Shown piece by piece: positions 1-9,071 of a stretch of DNA of 51,660 bases (its first letter is position 1; each line of letters starts with the position of its first letter). The translations under genes and the position numbers were made by a program. Source of the DNA: Tagaea sp. CACIAM 22H2. Lineage in GTDB: Bacteria > Pseudomonadota > Alphaproteobacteria > CACIAM-22H2. The notes beneath the pieces were generated by a model. It was not told where the DNA came from. It saw nothing but the letters and a program-made list of their open reading frames with translations, and did no database searches. The DNA is taken from positions 1-51,660 of the forward strand of contig PVXE01000031.1 of assembly GCA_014444615.1 (NCBI GenBank), written 5' to 3'.

Positions 1-3
1 GAA

Positions 4-156
4 GGAGTCTCACACCTGCGGATAGATTTCCCTCGTCTTGGCGACAATCCTCTGATTAAGCGCTGCAAAGCGGCGTTGATACTCTTACGGTTTACCGTTG
101 CCCGGACCCCATAGAGCCCGCTTCAACCCTAAGGGAGATTCGCAGGACGACCGAAA
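4..156. repeat. Dispersed repeat B, copy 1
   Basis: This segment matches 46724-46865 in the same orientation with scattered substitutions and an extra stretch of about ten bases near 119-132. Shared blocks in order include GTTGATACT (75-83), GGTT followed by CCGT and GCCCG, CCCATAGA, GAGATTCG (135-142) and CGAAAA. Both copies end 20-35 nt from the 3' end of a minus-strand gene (fahA here, a CoA-transferase there). Bases 1-186 contain no gene that I can support. The function is unknown; the copy may continue beyond the left edge of the window. Confidence 0.6.
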
Positions 157-186
157 ACGGCCTGAATGCCGATCGCCGCCAGCAAA

Positions 187-1449
187 TCACCGCGGCGATT
201 CAGGCGCCGGCAAGACCGTCCCCATGCACGCGCCGAAGCCGACCAAATAGCCGTCGCCCTTCGCCCGGCCGCGTAGGGTGATCGTATCGCCGTCTTCGAT
301 AAAGCTACGCTGCACGCCTCCGGCCAGATCGATCGGCGAGCGCCCGCCCTTCGTCAGCTCGAGCAGTGAACCCTGACTGCCGGCCACGCTGCCCGAGATA
401 GTGCCCGAGCCGATCAGATCGCCCGTCTCCATCCGGCATCCGCCGATCGCGTGATGGGCGATCTGCTGCGCGGAGGAGTAATACATCTCGCGATAATTCG
501 TCCGGCTGACGATCGTCTCGCCCCCACCGGCCGGCGCAAGCGCCACTTCCAGATCAATGTCGTAAAGCATCGGCCCATTCTCGTGCAGATAAGGCAGAAG
601 CGGGCGCTCGCGCGGCGGCGTCGACACGCGAAACGGATCCAGCGCCGCTTGCGTGACAATCCACGGGCTGATCGTCGTGGCGAAAACTTTCGCCTGGAAC
701 GGTCCTAGCGGCTGGTACTCCCAAGCCTGAATATCGCGTGCCGACCAATCGTTGAGCAGCACGTAGCCGAAGACAAGTTCCTCGGCTTGCGCCACGGACA
801 AGTGCGTCCCCATCTCGGTCGATGTACCGATGATGGCGCCCATCTCGAGTTCAAAGTCGAGCCGCCGGCAGGGGCCGAAGATCGGCAGATCCGCGTCGGC
901 CGGTTTCATCTGGCCGAGCGGGCGACGAAACGGCGTCCCGCTCACGACAACGGTCGATGCGCGGCCATTATAGCCGATCGGAATGCTGAGCCAATTGGGC
1001 GGCAAGGCGTTTTCCGGGCCTCGGAACAACGTGCCGACATTCACCGCGTGGTTCTTGCTCGCGTAGAAATCAGTGTATCCGGCGACCTCGATCGGCATAT
1101 GCGTACGCACCGAATTCATCGGCCGAAGCGCTTCGCGCCGTAGCGCCGCATTGCTCGACAAGGCCGCGTCGCCACCGTCCGTCAGAAGGTCGATAAGACG
1201 CGCGCGAGTCCGCGCCCATTCGGTGCGACCCAACGCCATAAAGGCATTGAGTGCCGGCGCGTCGAAGACCGGCCGGTCGGTACACTTGACCACACCGGCC
1301 GCTTCCAAACGCGCGAGATCGACGACCATATCGCCGATCGCCACGCCGCAGCGCGGGCGATGATCGTCGTCGCTGAAGACGCCATAGGGAAGATTGCGCG
1401 GCGAGAACTCGCAATCCGGCGCGTTCGCCGATTGAATCCAGCTTTTCAC
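187..1449 (-). CDS. fahA: Fumarylacetoacetase
   Basis: Hydrolyses fumarylacetoacetate to fumarate and acetoacetate, the last step of tyrosine/homogentisate catabolism, in the cytoplasm. The 420-residue product has the usual length. Metal-site motifs appear in order: YTDFYAS near 126-132 (Asp127), DFELEMG near 198-204 (Glu200 and Glu202) and NDWSARDIQ near 233 (Asp234). This is the D-E-E-D set of the family at nearly the positions of the mammalian enzyme. PLGPFQAK and TTISPW follow, as is typical. I chose the GTG at 1449, whose GTGA overlaps the hmgA stop, because the longer frame only adds unconserved residues inside hmgA. It is translationally coupled to hmgA and is the last gene of its operon. 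It probably uses the Mg/Ca-dependent mechanism of the FAH family. Confidence 0.95.
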   Translation of the reverse strand: MKSWIQSANAPDCEFSPRNLPYGVFSDDDHRPRCGVAIGDMVVDLARLEAAGVVKCTDRPVFDAPALNAFMALGRTEWARTRARLIDLLTDGGDAALSSNAALRREALRPMNSVRTHMPIEVAGYTDFYASKNHAVNVGTLFRGPENALPPNWLSIPIGYNGRASTVVVSGTPFRRPLGQMKPADADLPIFGPCRRLDFELEMGAIIGTSTEMGTHLSVAQAEELVFGYVLLNDWSARDIQAWEYQPLGPFQAKVFATTISPWIVTQAALDPFRVSTPPRERPLLPYLHENGPMLYDIDLEVALAPAGGGETIVSRTNYREMYYSSAQQIAHHAIGGCRMETGDLIGSGTISGSVAGSQGSLLELTKGGRSPIDLAGGVQRSFIEDGDTITLRGRAKGDGYLVGFGACMGTVLPAPESPR

Positions 1450-2762
1450 GATGAGGCCATCGTATGACCGGCAGGATCGAAACGCTTGGTCAGGCTCGAC
1501 CAGCAATCGGCATAGCCGCGTTGAAGCGCAGGCGATTGCGCTGCGAATGCCGTCGGCTGCTGTGGCAGACGCGTCTCGAACATGAATGCGAGCGTGTTCT
1601 CGAGCTTTTGCGGCGCCAGATTTGAGTTGATCGCCTTCAGGAAGGCGTCGTTATCGGGCCCGTGCGGCAACATGCAATTGTGAAGACTGAACCCGCCGGG
1701 AACGAACCCTTCCTCCTTCGCATCGTAACGGCCGTAAATCAGCCCCATGAATTCCGACATGATGTTCGAATGAAACCAGGGTGGCCGGAACGTGTGCTCG
1801 GCGACCATCCAGCGTTCTGGAAAGATCACGAAGTCGACATTCGCCGTTCCCGGCTCGCCCGACGGCGACGTCAATACGGTGAAGATCGACGGATCGGCAT
1901 GATCAAACAGGACCGGCCCCATCGGGCAGAACTTTCGCAGATCGTATTTGTACGGCGCGTAGTTTCCATGCCAGCCGACGACGTCGAGCGGCGAGCGCGC
2001 GATATCGGCCGCGTTGAAGTTGCCGCACCATTTGACGATCATTCGCGACGGCGCCGCGCGATCTTCGAACGCGGCAACCGGCGTTTCGAAGTCGCGCGAG
2101 TTGGCGAGGCCGTTGGCGCCGATCGGACCCAACTCGGGTAACGTAAAGCGTTGACCGAAATTTTCGCAGACATAGCCCCGTGCCGGACCGTCGATAAGCT
2201 CGACCTTGAACTTCACGCCGCGCGGCAGCACGGCGATCTCCCCCGGCCCGACCGAGAGCCGGCCCATCTCGGTGAAGAAGAGAAGTTGCCCCATCTCCGG
2301 AACGACGAGCAACTCGCCATCCGCGTTCATGAAGTAATCGTCGCGCATCGACGCCGTCGTGGTGAAGATATGAATCGCCGTTCCAACCTGATCGGCGACG
2401 CTGCCGCCGGTCGTGATCGTCGCAATACCTTCGACGAAAGTGACGGGCCGGTCGGGCAGTGCGATCGGGCCCCAGCGATGTTGCCCAAGTGACAGATCAT
2501 GATCGATCGATTGAGGCGGCGACTTCCAGTTCGGCAGATCGATGCGGCGCATCCGCCCGATATGTCGGACGGAGGGCAAGATCCGATAGAGCCAGGACCG
2601 CGCATTGGCGGCGCGCGGCGCCGTGAACGCCGTGCCGGAAAGTTGCTCGGCATACAGGCCGTGCACGCAGCGCTGCGGGGAGTTCTGTCCGTCAGGTAGC
2701 GTTCCCGGGACGGCTTCGGTCGAGAATGCATTTCCGAAGCCCGACATGTACCGCAACGTCAC
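1446..2762 (-). CDS. hmgA: Homogentisate 1,2-dioxygenase
   Basis: Non-haem Fe(II) ring-cleaving enzyme that converts homogentisate and O2 to maleylacetoacetate. The 438 residues match the family length. The N-terminus has the characteristic [12 protein letters not shown]. The C-terminal iron region holds [14 protein letters not shown] and [12 protein letters not shown], which supply the expected His/Glu/His ligands. [12 protein letters not shown] is also family-typical. The likely start is the GTG at 2762, with AGAGG about eight bases upstream; an ATG five codons in is the alternative. fahA follows with overlapping codons. No maleylacetoacetate isomerase is adjacent, although a partial glutathione S-transferase-fold gene sits at the far right end of the window. 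The gene lies 54 nt after the SDR stop, so it may be part of the long operon. Confidence 0.96.
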   Translation of the reverse strand: MTLRYMSGFGNAFSTEAVPGTLPDGQNSPQRCVHGLYAEQLSGTAFTAPRAANARSWLYRILPSVRHIGRMRRIDLPNWKSPPQSIDHDLSLGQHRWGPIALPDRPVTFVEGIATITTGGSVADQVGTAIHIFTTTASMRDDYFMNADGELLVVPEMGQLLFFTEMGRLSVGPGEIAVLPRGVKFKVELIDGPARGYVCENFGQRFTLPELGPIGANGLANSRDFETPVAAFEDRAAPSRMIVKWCGNFNAADIARSPLDVVGWHGNYAPYKYDLRKFCPMGPVLFDHADPSIFTVLTSPSGEPGTANVDFVIFPERWMVAEHTFRPPWFHSNIMSEFMGLIYGRYDAKEEGFVPGGFSLHNCMLPHGPDNDAFLKAINSNLAPQKLENTLAFMFETRLPQQPTAFAAQSPALQRGYADCWSSLTKRFDPAGHTMASS

Positions 2763-2816
2763 GATGATACCTCTAGATCGGTTTTCGATCGATTGGAGCC
2801 CATGGAAAGAGCGCCC

Positions 2817-3581
2817 TTAAACGCCGCCGCCTATCTCAAGATTTGCACCAGCGACATACGATGCTTGATCCGACATGAGCCAGATGATCGCCGCCGCGAC
2901 CTCATCCGCGCGGCCACTGCGGCCAAGCGGGATACCATTCGCCTGCGGCAGCGACTTCCCGATTGAGGCGTGGATGCCCGTCTCGATCAGTCCCGGCGCT
3001 ACGGCATTCACGCGGATCCCTTCACCGGCAACTTCGCGTGCAAGCCCCCGCGTAAAAGCGTCGATGGCACCTTTGCTGGCCGCATAGTGGACCCTTCCCG
3101 GCTTTCCGCCGGTCCTCGCGGCAAGCGACGACACGTTAACGATCGCTCCGCCGGAGCCCCCCTTTGAGATCGACATTCGCCGTACCGCTTCCCGCGCGCA
3201 CAGGAAGTAGCTGGTGACATTCGTTGCCCAGAGCTGCGCAAGATCGCCGGCGGCGACATCGGCGACGCGGCCTTCCCAGCCAATCACGCCTGCGTTATTC
3301 ACTAACGCATCAAGGCGGCCCAAATGCGTGTCGACATCGCGGAACATGGCGTCGATCGCCTCCGGATCTCCGATATCGGCCCGAACCGTCATCACCGATG
3401 CGCCAGTCGCCTTCAGTTCGTCTGCGAGCCGCTCCGCGGCGGAATTCGTGCCGCGATGATTTATGCAAACCGAGAACCCGGCGGCAGCCGCTTGCCGTGC
3501 CGTCGCGGCGCCGATACCGCCGCCGGCCCCCGTAATCAAAACCACCTTGCGGGGGCCGGATTGATCAATCGCGCTCGTCAC
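2817..3581 (-). CDS. SDR family oxidoreductase
   Basis: Classical short-chain dehydrogenase/reductase of 254 residues, predicted to be NAD(P)-dependent and cytosolic. Visible landmarks are the Rossmann glycine motif ITGAGGGIG near 16-24, NNAG near 92, a catalytic serine in NVSSLAA near 149, and YAASKGA (Tyr-x-x-x-Lys) near 166-170. VNAVAPG follows, as in FabG-like enzymes. The ATG at 3581 overlaps the stop of the disrupted binding-protein gene by 4 nt. It lies between an ABC importer and hmgA, which suggests oxidation or reduction of the imported compound before or beside homogentisate breakdown. The substrate cannot be read from the sequence. Confidence 0.85.
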   Translation of the reverse strand: MTSAIDQSGPRKVVLITGAGGGIGAATARQAAAAGFSVCINHRGTNSAAERLADELKATGASVMTVRADIGDPEAIDAMFRDVDTHLGRLDALVNNAGVIGWEGRVADVAAGDLAQLWATNVTSYFLCAREAVRRMSISKGGSGGAIVNVSSLAARTGGKPGRVHYAASKGAIDAFTRGLAREVAGEGIRVNAVAPGLIETGIHASIGKSLPQANGIPLGRSGRADEVAAAIIWLMSDQASYVAGANLEIGGGV

Positions 3582-4583
3582 GAACCGCGAGCGCCTTTCA
3601 CGAAGCGCGTATCGACGACGCCATCGAGTTTGGCTGGACTGCGCACCGCACCCATTTCGACGAACGCCCGTTGGATGCCATCCAGGTCGACCACCGTAGG
3701 ATCCAGATTCGGATCAAAGTAGTACCGGTCGCGTGTCAACGCCGCACCTTCGAGCTTTGTCGCGGCCGAAAGTATCGCGAGATTCTCAGGCTTGCCGTAG
3801 CCATCGCCAGCCAGATCGCGATTTCCCGCCATCAGAGCGTTGACGAACGCCTGCACCGCCTGCGGATTACGGCGCAGGAAGTCGGGATTGAACATCGCGG
3901 CCGTCTTATACGTATCACGACCACGCATTTGGCGACGAAGGCACGATCGTCCGCGCCACGCCATCAGCTAAAATCTTGGTCGAAAACGGCGAACCGACGA
4001 TGCCTGCATCCAGAGATCTGTTCGATAGGGCAACGATAAGTTCGGCGGGCGGAATATTGACGATGCGGATATCGCCCAGCGTGAGGTTTGTTGCACTCAG
4101 ATAGGTCATCAGATCGAAAGATGAGATCGAACCCAAGCCACCCGGAAACCCCACGGTGCGACCCTTGAGGTCGGCAAGCGTCTTGATCGCGCCGCTTTCC
4201 ACATGGTCGGCACGCACCAGCAGCGGGACCGCAGGCGCTTCGCCGTTCATACTCTCGCCGCCCATAGATGCAACAAGCGTCACCTTGATGTCGCGCGCCA
4301 GCGCGTTGAAGAAGCCCGCCGAGACTGCGCCGAACAGGACGTCGATATGACCGTTGGCGAGAAACGCGATAGCGTCTTGCCCGGAGGTGACTTGCATCGG
4401 CTCTATGCCGACGCCTTCGCGCTTGAAGTAGCCGCGAGCATCGGCGACGAAGTACGGCGCAAAACACGAGCAAGGGACCACGGCCGCGCGCAGTTTCGTT
4501 TCCGCATATGCCGTTGATGGCGTGCCAAAAGGCAAGAACGTCGCCACCGCGACGGCAGCAAGGGCCAGTTTTCGGAAGTTCAT
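3578..4583 (-). pseudogene. NMT1/SsuA-like ABC substrate-binding protein, frameshifted
   Basis: Periplasmic binding protein of the nitrate/sulfonate/taurine/thiamine-precursor class. The first frame (4583-3915) starts with a Sec signal peptide (hydrophobic core near 5-25, cleavage after AYA) and continues with FVADARGYFKREGVGIEP and LADLKGRTVGFPGG. It ends early at PSSPNAWS-stop. The C-terminal part (KTAAMFNPDFLRRNPQAV onwards) is in the +1 frame and ends at 3578. Removing one base near 3915-3925 joins them as PNAW-R-DTYKTAAM and gives a 334-residue protein, the normal length. It is either a true loss-of-function frameshift or a single-base sequence error. The permease and ATPase upstream are intact. 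Confidence 0.85.
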
Positions 4584-4602
4584 TTTTTTCTCCCTATTCG
4601 AG

Positions 4603-5457
4603 TTATTGAACGTTTATCGGACGCCAGCGCAGCATTCGCGTTTCAAGCGCTCGCAGAAGCTGGAAGATCGTCAAACCGGTCAGCGAGATCGTCATCAATC
4701 CGGCGTACATTTCCTCGACAGCGAAAAGCTGCCACGATTGCCAGATCAGGAATCCGAGGCCCGATTTTGCGGCGACCATCTCAGCCGCGATCACCAACAG
4801 CAGGGCGGTGCCAATTCCCAGACGCATTCCAGCGAATATCACGGGCAACGCGCCCGGCAGTACGACCGTGCGCGCCAATGCCAAGCGACCGACTCCGAAC
4901 GTACGCGCGACGTCGAAATAGACCCTATCTATCGCCGCCACACCCGCCGCCGTCGTGATTACGACCTGGAAGAAGACGCCGATGGCCAAGATCGCGTATT
5001 TGCCGCTTTCGCCCAGTCCGAAGACTAGAAGCACAAGCGGCAGGATCGCGATCTTTGGAATCGGATAGGTCGCGTCGATCATCGGCTGCAGCGCCGCGCG
5101 AATGTAGCGATTGAGTCCCATCGCCATGCCAATTCCGACCGCAGGCACGGCCCCGACTAAAAAGCCAACGGTCACGCGCGATAACGAGGCGCCGATATGT
5201 GCAACCAAATCGCCCGCGCGCAGCAGACGCCATGTTTCGGACAACACCGCCGACGGCGCGGGGAAGAATCGCAAGTCGATCCAGCCTGCGCGCGCAGCAA
5301 ACTCCCACAACAGTACGAAGGCCAACGGTGTAACAATGCCAAGACCGCGTTCGAAAGTACGTTCTTGGGGACCTGGAACCTTCTTCGTACGCTCAATGAT
5401 GCGGAAGTCTCCAACGACCCGTCCACCCGCATCAGCCACCGTGCTATCCCTACTCAT
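4603..5457 (-). CDS. ABC transporter permease, SsuC/TauC type
   Basis: Inner-membrane permease of 284 residues for a nitrate/sulfonate/taurine-family importer. It has about six hydrophobic segments. The family-typical FFPAPSAVL lies near 64, and the cytoplasmic coupling loop GALPVIFAGMRLGIGTA lies near 198-214, followed by AAEMVAAKSGLGFLI. The ATG at 5457 overlaps the stop of the ATPase gene (ATGA). The gap to the binding-protein gene is 19 nt. An unusually hydrophilic N-terminal stretch of about 37 residues precedes the first membrane segment. The substrate is not determinable; the aromatic-degradation genes downstream make an aromatic or organic acid plausible. Confidence 0.88.
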   Translation of the reverse strand: MSRDSTVADAGGRVVGDFRIIERTKKVPGPQERTFERGLGIVTPLAFVLLWEFAARAGWIDLRFFPAPSAVLSETWRLLRAGDLVAHIGASLSRVTVGFLVGAVPAVGIGMAMGLNRYIRAALQPMIDATYPIPKIAILPLVLLVFGLGESGKYAILAIGVFFQVVITTAAGVAAIDRVYFDVARTFGVGRLALARTVVLPGALPVIFAGMRLGIGTALLLVIAAEMVAAKSGLGFLIWQSWQLFAVEEMYAGLMTISLTGLTIFQLLRALETRMLRWRPINVQ

Positions 5458-6287
5458 TCTCCGCCCCTTTCCTCGCCGCAGCGCGTGCGTAGAACTTCGT
5501 CGCGCAGAGCGTCCCAGACGCGCTTGAAAAGTTGCCCGTAGCGCGGGTCGGCCTTGACCGCCATGACCGAGCGCGGCCGTTCAAATGGCACCTCGAACGC
5601 ATCTTTGATCCGACCTGGACGAGCGCTCATCACGACTACGCGGTCGGAAAGAACCAGTGCTTCATCAATTGAGTGCGTGATGAATAGAACGGTTTTCCGC
5701 GTTTCTTCCCAGATGCGAATCAGCTCGTCATGCAGCAGCACCTTGTTCTGCTCGTCCAGCGCGCCGAACGGCTCGTCCATTAGAAGGATTTCCGGATCAG
5801 CCGCAAAGGCGCGGGCGACGCTCGCGCGTTGACGCATGCCGCCCGAAAGTTGGTGCGGATAGGCGTTCTCAAACCGAGCGAGCCCGACCTTCGCGATGTA
5901 CTCGGTTACGCGCTTTCGGCCCTCGGCGTCCAACCGACCGATCATCCGCAAGCCATAGGAGACATTCTCTCGCACAGTCATCCATGGAAAGTTCGACTGT
6001 TCCTGGAACACCATCGCGGTCAGCAATCGGCCAGGATTCGCATGCGCGAGATGCACGTCGCCCTCGAACTCGGCATCGAGACCGGCGACGATGCGGATCA
6101 AACTCGATTTTCCGCAACCCGACGGTCCGACGATCGAAACGAACTCTCCCGCGCGAACCTCCAGCGAGAGATTGTCGATCGCGGTGACGCCCGCACGTCC
6201 GCCGAATGCCTTGCTGAGATCCTTAATGGCGAGCTTTGCGGGTACGGGGTCGAACCGGCTTTCGGTAGCCAAGGCGATCCGGGGCAT
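5454..6287 (-). CDS. ABC transporter ATP-binding protein, SsuB/TauB type
   Basis: Cytoplasmic ATPase of 277 residues that drives the adjacent permease. All motifs are intact: Walker A GPSGCGKSS (54-62), Q-loop in MVFQEQSN (about 92-99), signature LSGGMRQR (147-154), Walker B LLMDEP (168-173), D-loop GALDEQ and the switch His205 in ITHSIDEA. The TMVRENV-type segment after the Q-loop (WMTVRENVSYGL) is typical of nitrate/sulfonate/taurine importers. ATGA overlaps join it to the gene before (6287) and the permease after (5454). It is the only ABC ATPase in this window; its sequence type does not fit the sugar transporters elsewhere. Confidence 0.92.
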   Translation of the reverse strand: MPRIALATESRFDPVPAKLAIKDLSKAFGGRAGVTAIDNLSLEVRAGEFVSIVGPSGCGKSSLIRIVAGLDAEFEGDVHLAHANPGRLLTAMVFQEQSNFPWMTVRENVSYGLRMIGRLDAEGRKRVTEYIAKVGLARFENAYPHQLSGGMRQRASVARAFAADPEILLMDEPFGALDEQNKVLLHDELIRIWEETRKTVLFITHSIDEALVLSDRVVVMSARPGRIKDAFEVPFERPRSVMAVKADPRYGQLFKRVWDALRDEVLRTRCGEERGGE

Positions 6288-6880
6288 CAGTTTTCTCCTC
6301 GTGCCGAAGCGGGGGACGGTTTACCGAGCGAAATTCCTGGCGGGTCCGCCATAGGGCGCAAAACGCGATCGTAGACAGCGAGCGCGGTATAATGCGCAGC
6401 GATCGCCGTCAGATCGATCAATCCATCGCGCCCATGGACATCGATCACCGCAGCGACCAGATCGTCCGCGACTGGCCCTGTCGCCGCAGCACGCACGAAC
6501 CGCACACCGGCCGAGATCTCCGGCGGCAACGCCACATCGTCACTCGCGCGCAGCGCCTCAATCCAACTGTCGGGCATACCGCGCGCGCGCGCGATCTCCT
6601 CGTGCGGTGCAATCTCATAGGCAAAATCATGCGCATGGCAGACTGCGATGATCGCAGCTTCCCGGGCGAGCTCCGACGGACGCACCTCGAATCTGCAATA
6701 AGCGCCGATCGCACCCATCCGCCGCGCGACTTCGGGCCGATGCAGCATCATCGCATAGAGATTAGCCAAACGACCGCCAGGTTTTCCCCGTGCGGCGAGC
6801 AGTTCGTCGAGCACGGCAATCTGCGCGGCATCCGCCTGCTCGCGCTCCACACGCGGCAATCTTGGCGCGGATGCATTCAT
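6287..6880 (-). CDS. Carboxymuconolactone decarboxylase-like protein
   Basis: Small all-helical protein of 197 residues resembling the carboxymuconolactone decarboxylase/AhpD superfamily. The recognisable part is the central helix REAAIIAVCHAHDFAYEIAP, with LHRPEVARR before it. The peroxidase CxxC of AhpD is absent (CHAH instead), so a disulfide-reductase role is unlikely. Members of this class are frequent in aromatic-degradation operons, but many have unknown activity. It is coupled to its neighbours by ATGA overlaps at both ends (6880 and 6287). A decarboxylase or lactone-related role in the same pathway as the imported compound is an inference only. Confidence 0.75.
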   Translation of the reverse strand: MNASAPRLPRVEREQADAAQIAVLDELLAARGKPGGRLANLYAMMLHRPEVARRMGAIGAYCRFEVRPSELAREAAIIAVCHAHDFAYEIAPHEEIARARGMPDSWIEALRASDDVALPPEISAGVRFVRAAATGPVADDLVAAVIDVHGRDGLIDLTAIAAHYTALAVYDRVLRPMADPPGISLGKPSPASARGEN

Positions 6881-7995
6881 GCCGACACCTTGGATTCAGC
6901 TTGAATTGCCATCGGCGCCGTGTCGCATCCCAATGCCGCGAGACAGTTGATACGCTCGCCGAAGCCCGGCAGCTCTCGCCATTCGCGTCCGGCGGCATCG
7001 ACGCGAAACAACCTGCCCTTTTCCGTCGACACGTAGACATCGCCGGCGTTTTCGGGGTCCGGCACGACGGCGGAGTATTCCTCACTGAAACTCGCAAACG
7101 TGCCCGACGCTACGCTGCGCCACGTGCGCCCACCATCTGCGCTCTGCCGCAGATCCGCCCGCCGCTCGCCCGACGGATTATTCGGTTGAACGTATGACGA
7201 CCGGATGCATACCGTCATCGCGTAAGGCGGTCGCGGATCGCAACACATCAAGCGCGTATATTGCGGATCATCCGGGTTCTCCCACATATTGCGGAAGCTA
7301 CGCCCAGCATCATGCGAGACATATACGCCGCCGGTCGGCGAATATCGAAATACGCCGACTTTATCGGTGAAGCGCGAATAGCCGGTGCTCACGACGATCG
7401 TATCCGGATCGCCGGGGCACAGCAGAATATCGTGCGGATCGGGTGAATCGCCGACTTCGGTGATCCGCCAATCGCGGCCGCCGTTCTCGGTGATGACGAG
7501 GCCGCCGACTTCTACGCCGACGACGATACGGCCTGGACGCGCCGGATCGAAGCGGACTGCCCATGCCGCGGCACCGCCACCCGTCGCGACCGACGTTACT
7601 TTCTTCGTGGGATCAAGCTCGGGGATCTCCCAATGCGCGGTCCCCGGCAGATCGCGAAAATCCTTCAACAGGCGCCAGTTGCCGCCGCCATCGGCGCTCG
7701 CGAAGATCGCAGCCGGCCTTGCGCCCGCGACGAGGTTGTCGTGGTTGGCCGGGTCGAACGCGACCGAGACGGCCTCGTAACCCAAATCTGCACCGAGATT
7801 CCACGAAGTACCTTCGTCGGCCGAAACGGCGATGCCTCGCGCGCCGGTGGCGCAAGCGATGCGTCGTCCCGCCACCGCAATTCCAAAGATCGGCGCGTCG
7901 AGGGTGCGGACATGGCCGCCCCGCCCGTCGGTGCGGAACAAGCCGCTTCCAGTGCCCACGAACAAGGGCAGCAGATCTTTGCGTGGCGTCGTCAT
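6877..7995 (-). CDS. BNR/Ycf48-like beta-propeller protein
   Basis: 372-residue repeat protein with several Asp-box-like turns: SADEGTSW near 59, SADGGGNW near 102, NGGRDW near 171, SHDAGRSF near 230 and SADGGRTW near 288. They are spaced as in sialidase-fold or Ycf48-like propellers. No signal peptide or membrane segment is visible, so a cytoplasmic location is predicted. It is the first gene of the operon running down to fahA and is joined to the CMD-like gene by an ATGA overlap. Enzymatic residues of sialidases cannot be assigned, so it may be a scaffold or a lyase-type propeller. The role is unknown. Confidence 0.7.
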   Translation of the reverse strand: MTTPRKDLLPLFVGTGSGLFRTDGRGGHVRTLDAPIFGIAVAGRRIACATGARGIAVSADEGTSWNLGADLGYEAVSVAFDPANHDNLVAGARPAAIFASADGGGNWRLLKDFRDLPGTAHWEIPELDPTKKVTSVATGGGAAAWAVRFDPARPGRIVVGVEVGGLVITENGGRDWRITEVGDSPDPHDILLCPGDPDTIVVSTGYSRFTDKVGVFRYSPTGGVYVSHDAGRSFRNMWENPDDPQYTRLMCCDPRPPYAMTVCIRSSYVQPNNPSGERRADLRQSADGGRTWRSVASGTFASFSEEYSAVVPDPENAGDVYVSTEKGRLFRVDAAGREWRELPGFGERINCLAALGCDTAPMAIQAESKVSA

Positions 7996-8074
7996 GGCGT
8001 CTCCCCGAAGACGGCATCGATCGTGGCGCCGTCATACACATCTCGGGGCATTTGGGACGTCGGACATGAATACG

Positions 8075-8091
8075 TCAAATATATAGTTTGA
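8075..8091. promoter_or_regulatory. AT-rich inverted repeat upstream of the BNR-hmgA-fahA operon
   Basis: TCAAA (8075-8079) and TTTGA (8087-8091) flank a seven-base AT-rich centre, about 80-95 nt upstream of the first gene of the minus-strand operon. The surroundings are much more AT-rich than the genes. A LysR gene ends 24 nt further upstream, so this is a candidate LysR-type or promoter site. The evidence is only the dyad and its position. Confidence 0.35.
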
Positions 8092-8114
8092 ATACTCTCA
8101 AGACGATTTCGATA

Positions 8115-8987
8115 TCATTTGCTGTCCTCCGCCGATAACCCCGTCAGGCGACGCGCCATTGGCGATGCGGCTTGGATCAGACCGATCTCCGCGCGCTCCT
8201 TGATGTCGGCGATACGCAAAAACGCGAGCCCCGAAGCGCGGATATGGCGGACCGATTCCGGTAGAAACCCTATGCCGAGATCCGCGGCGACGATATCGAG
8301 GATGGTCTGCACCCGTTCCAATTCATGTACGATCCGCGGGCTGAACCCCGCTTTATTGCAAACGCGAATGAAAAGATCGAAATAGGCCGGCGCGACGCGC
8401 CGCGGAGATACGACGAATGAACGATCGCGAAGGTCGGCAAGTCGTACGGTACGCCGGCGCGCGAGCGGCGAATCCGCGGGCACGACGGCGCAATAAGGCT
8501 CGCGCAGCACGACCGTGCAAGCGACATCGGGAGCGTCTATCGGCAAGCGTACGAATCCCGCGTCGAGTTCGCCACGCCGCAGCATTTCGATCTGCCGCTC
8601 GTTGGTGGCGTCGTAGAGACGAACCGCGACATTGGGCATCGCCTTGGCCGCCCGCCGGACGAGGCGCGGCACAAGCGCGTAGCTTGCCGACGCGATGAAG
8701 CCGATATGCAAGGTCCCCGCGAGACCGTTTGCCGCGTCACGCGCCGCCGCGCGGCTTTTCTGAACTTCTTCAAGGACCCGCCTTGCGCCTGCCTCGAATG
8801 CCACACCCGCCGGCGTGAGTTCGACCTTTTGGCTGGTCCGATCGAAGAGACGGGTCCCGAGCTCGTCTTCGAGTTTGCGTATCTGAAAGCTCAGCGGAGG
8901 CTGCGAGACGCCCAACCGGCGAGCGGCGCGGGTGAAGTTGCGCTCCTCTGCAATGGCGACGAAATAACGGATCTGTCTGAGTTCCAT
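8115..8987 (-). CDS. LysR family transcriptional regulator
   Basis: 290-residue LysR regulator. The N-terminal winged helix-turn-helix contains NFTRAARRLGVSQPPLSFQI near 18-37, the strongest LysR signature. The rest is a two-lobe effector-binding domain (LHIGFIASASYALVP near 92). I chose the ATG at 8987 because MELRQIRYFVAIAEE is the canonical start, and GGAGGAAG precedes it. The longer frame upstream is not conserved-looking. It is divergent from the ketopantoate-reductase-like gene and also lies directly upstream of the hmgA operon, so it could control either. It resembles the CatR/BenM-like group that senses aromatic acids, which is an inference. Confidence 0.93.
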   Translation of the reverse strand: MELRQIRYFVAIAEERNFTRAARRLGVSQPPLSFQIRKLEDELGTRLFDRTSQKVELTPAGVAFEAGARRVLEEVQKSRAAARDAANGLAGTLHIGFIASASYALVPRLVRRAAKAMPNVAVRLYDATNERQIEMLRRGELDAGFVRLPIDAPDVACTVVLREPYCAVVPADSPLARRRTVRLADLRDRSFVVSPRRVAPAYFDLFIRVCNKAGFSPRIVHELERVQTILDIVAADLGIGFLPESVRHIRASGLAFLRIADIKERAEIGLIQAASPMARRLTGLSAEDSK

Positions 8988-9071
8988 GGGCTTCCTCCAT
9001 CGCGATTCGATATAGTCCTTATTCATACAATATCTTTGACCCACTGCATGGGTTCGCTCAGTGATGAGCGC
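8988..9071. promoter_or_regulatory. Divergent promoter region, LysR / ketopantoate-reductase-like gene
   Basis: An 84-nt gap between two divergent starts, AT-richer than the surroundings. It contains a dyad GATAT (9009-9013) and ATATC (9030-9034), 16 nt apart, a reasonable size for a LysR-type binding site. No clear -35/-10 pair can be asserted. Confidence 0.4.
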
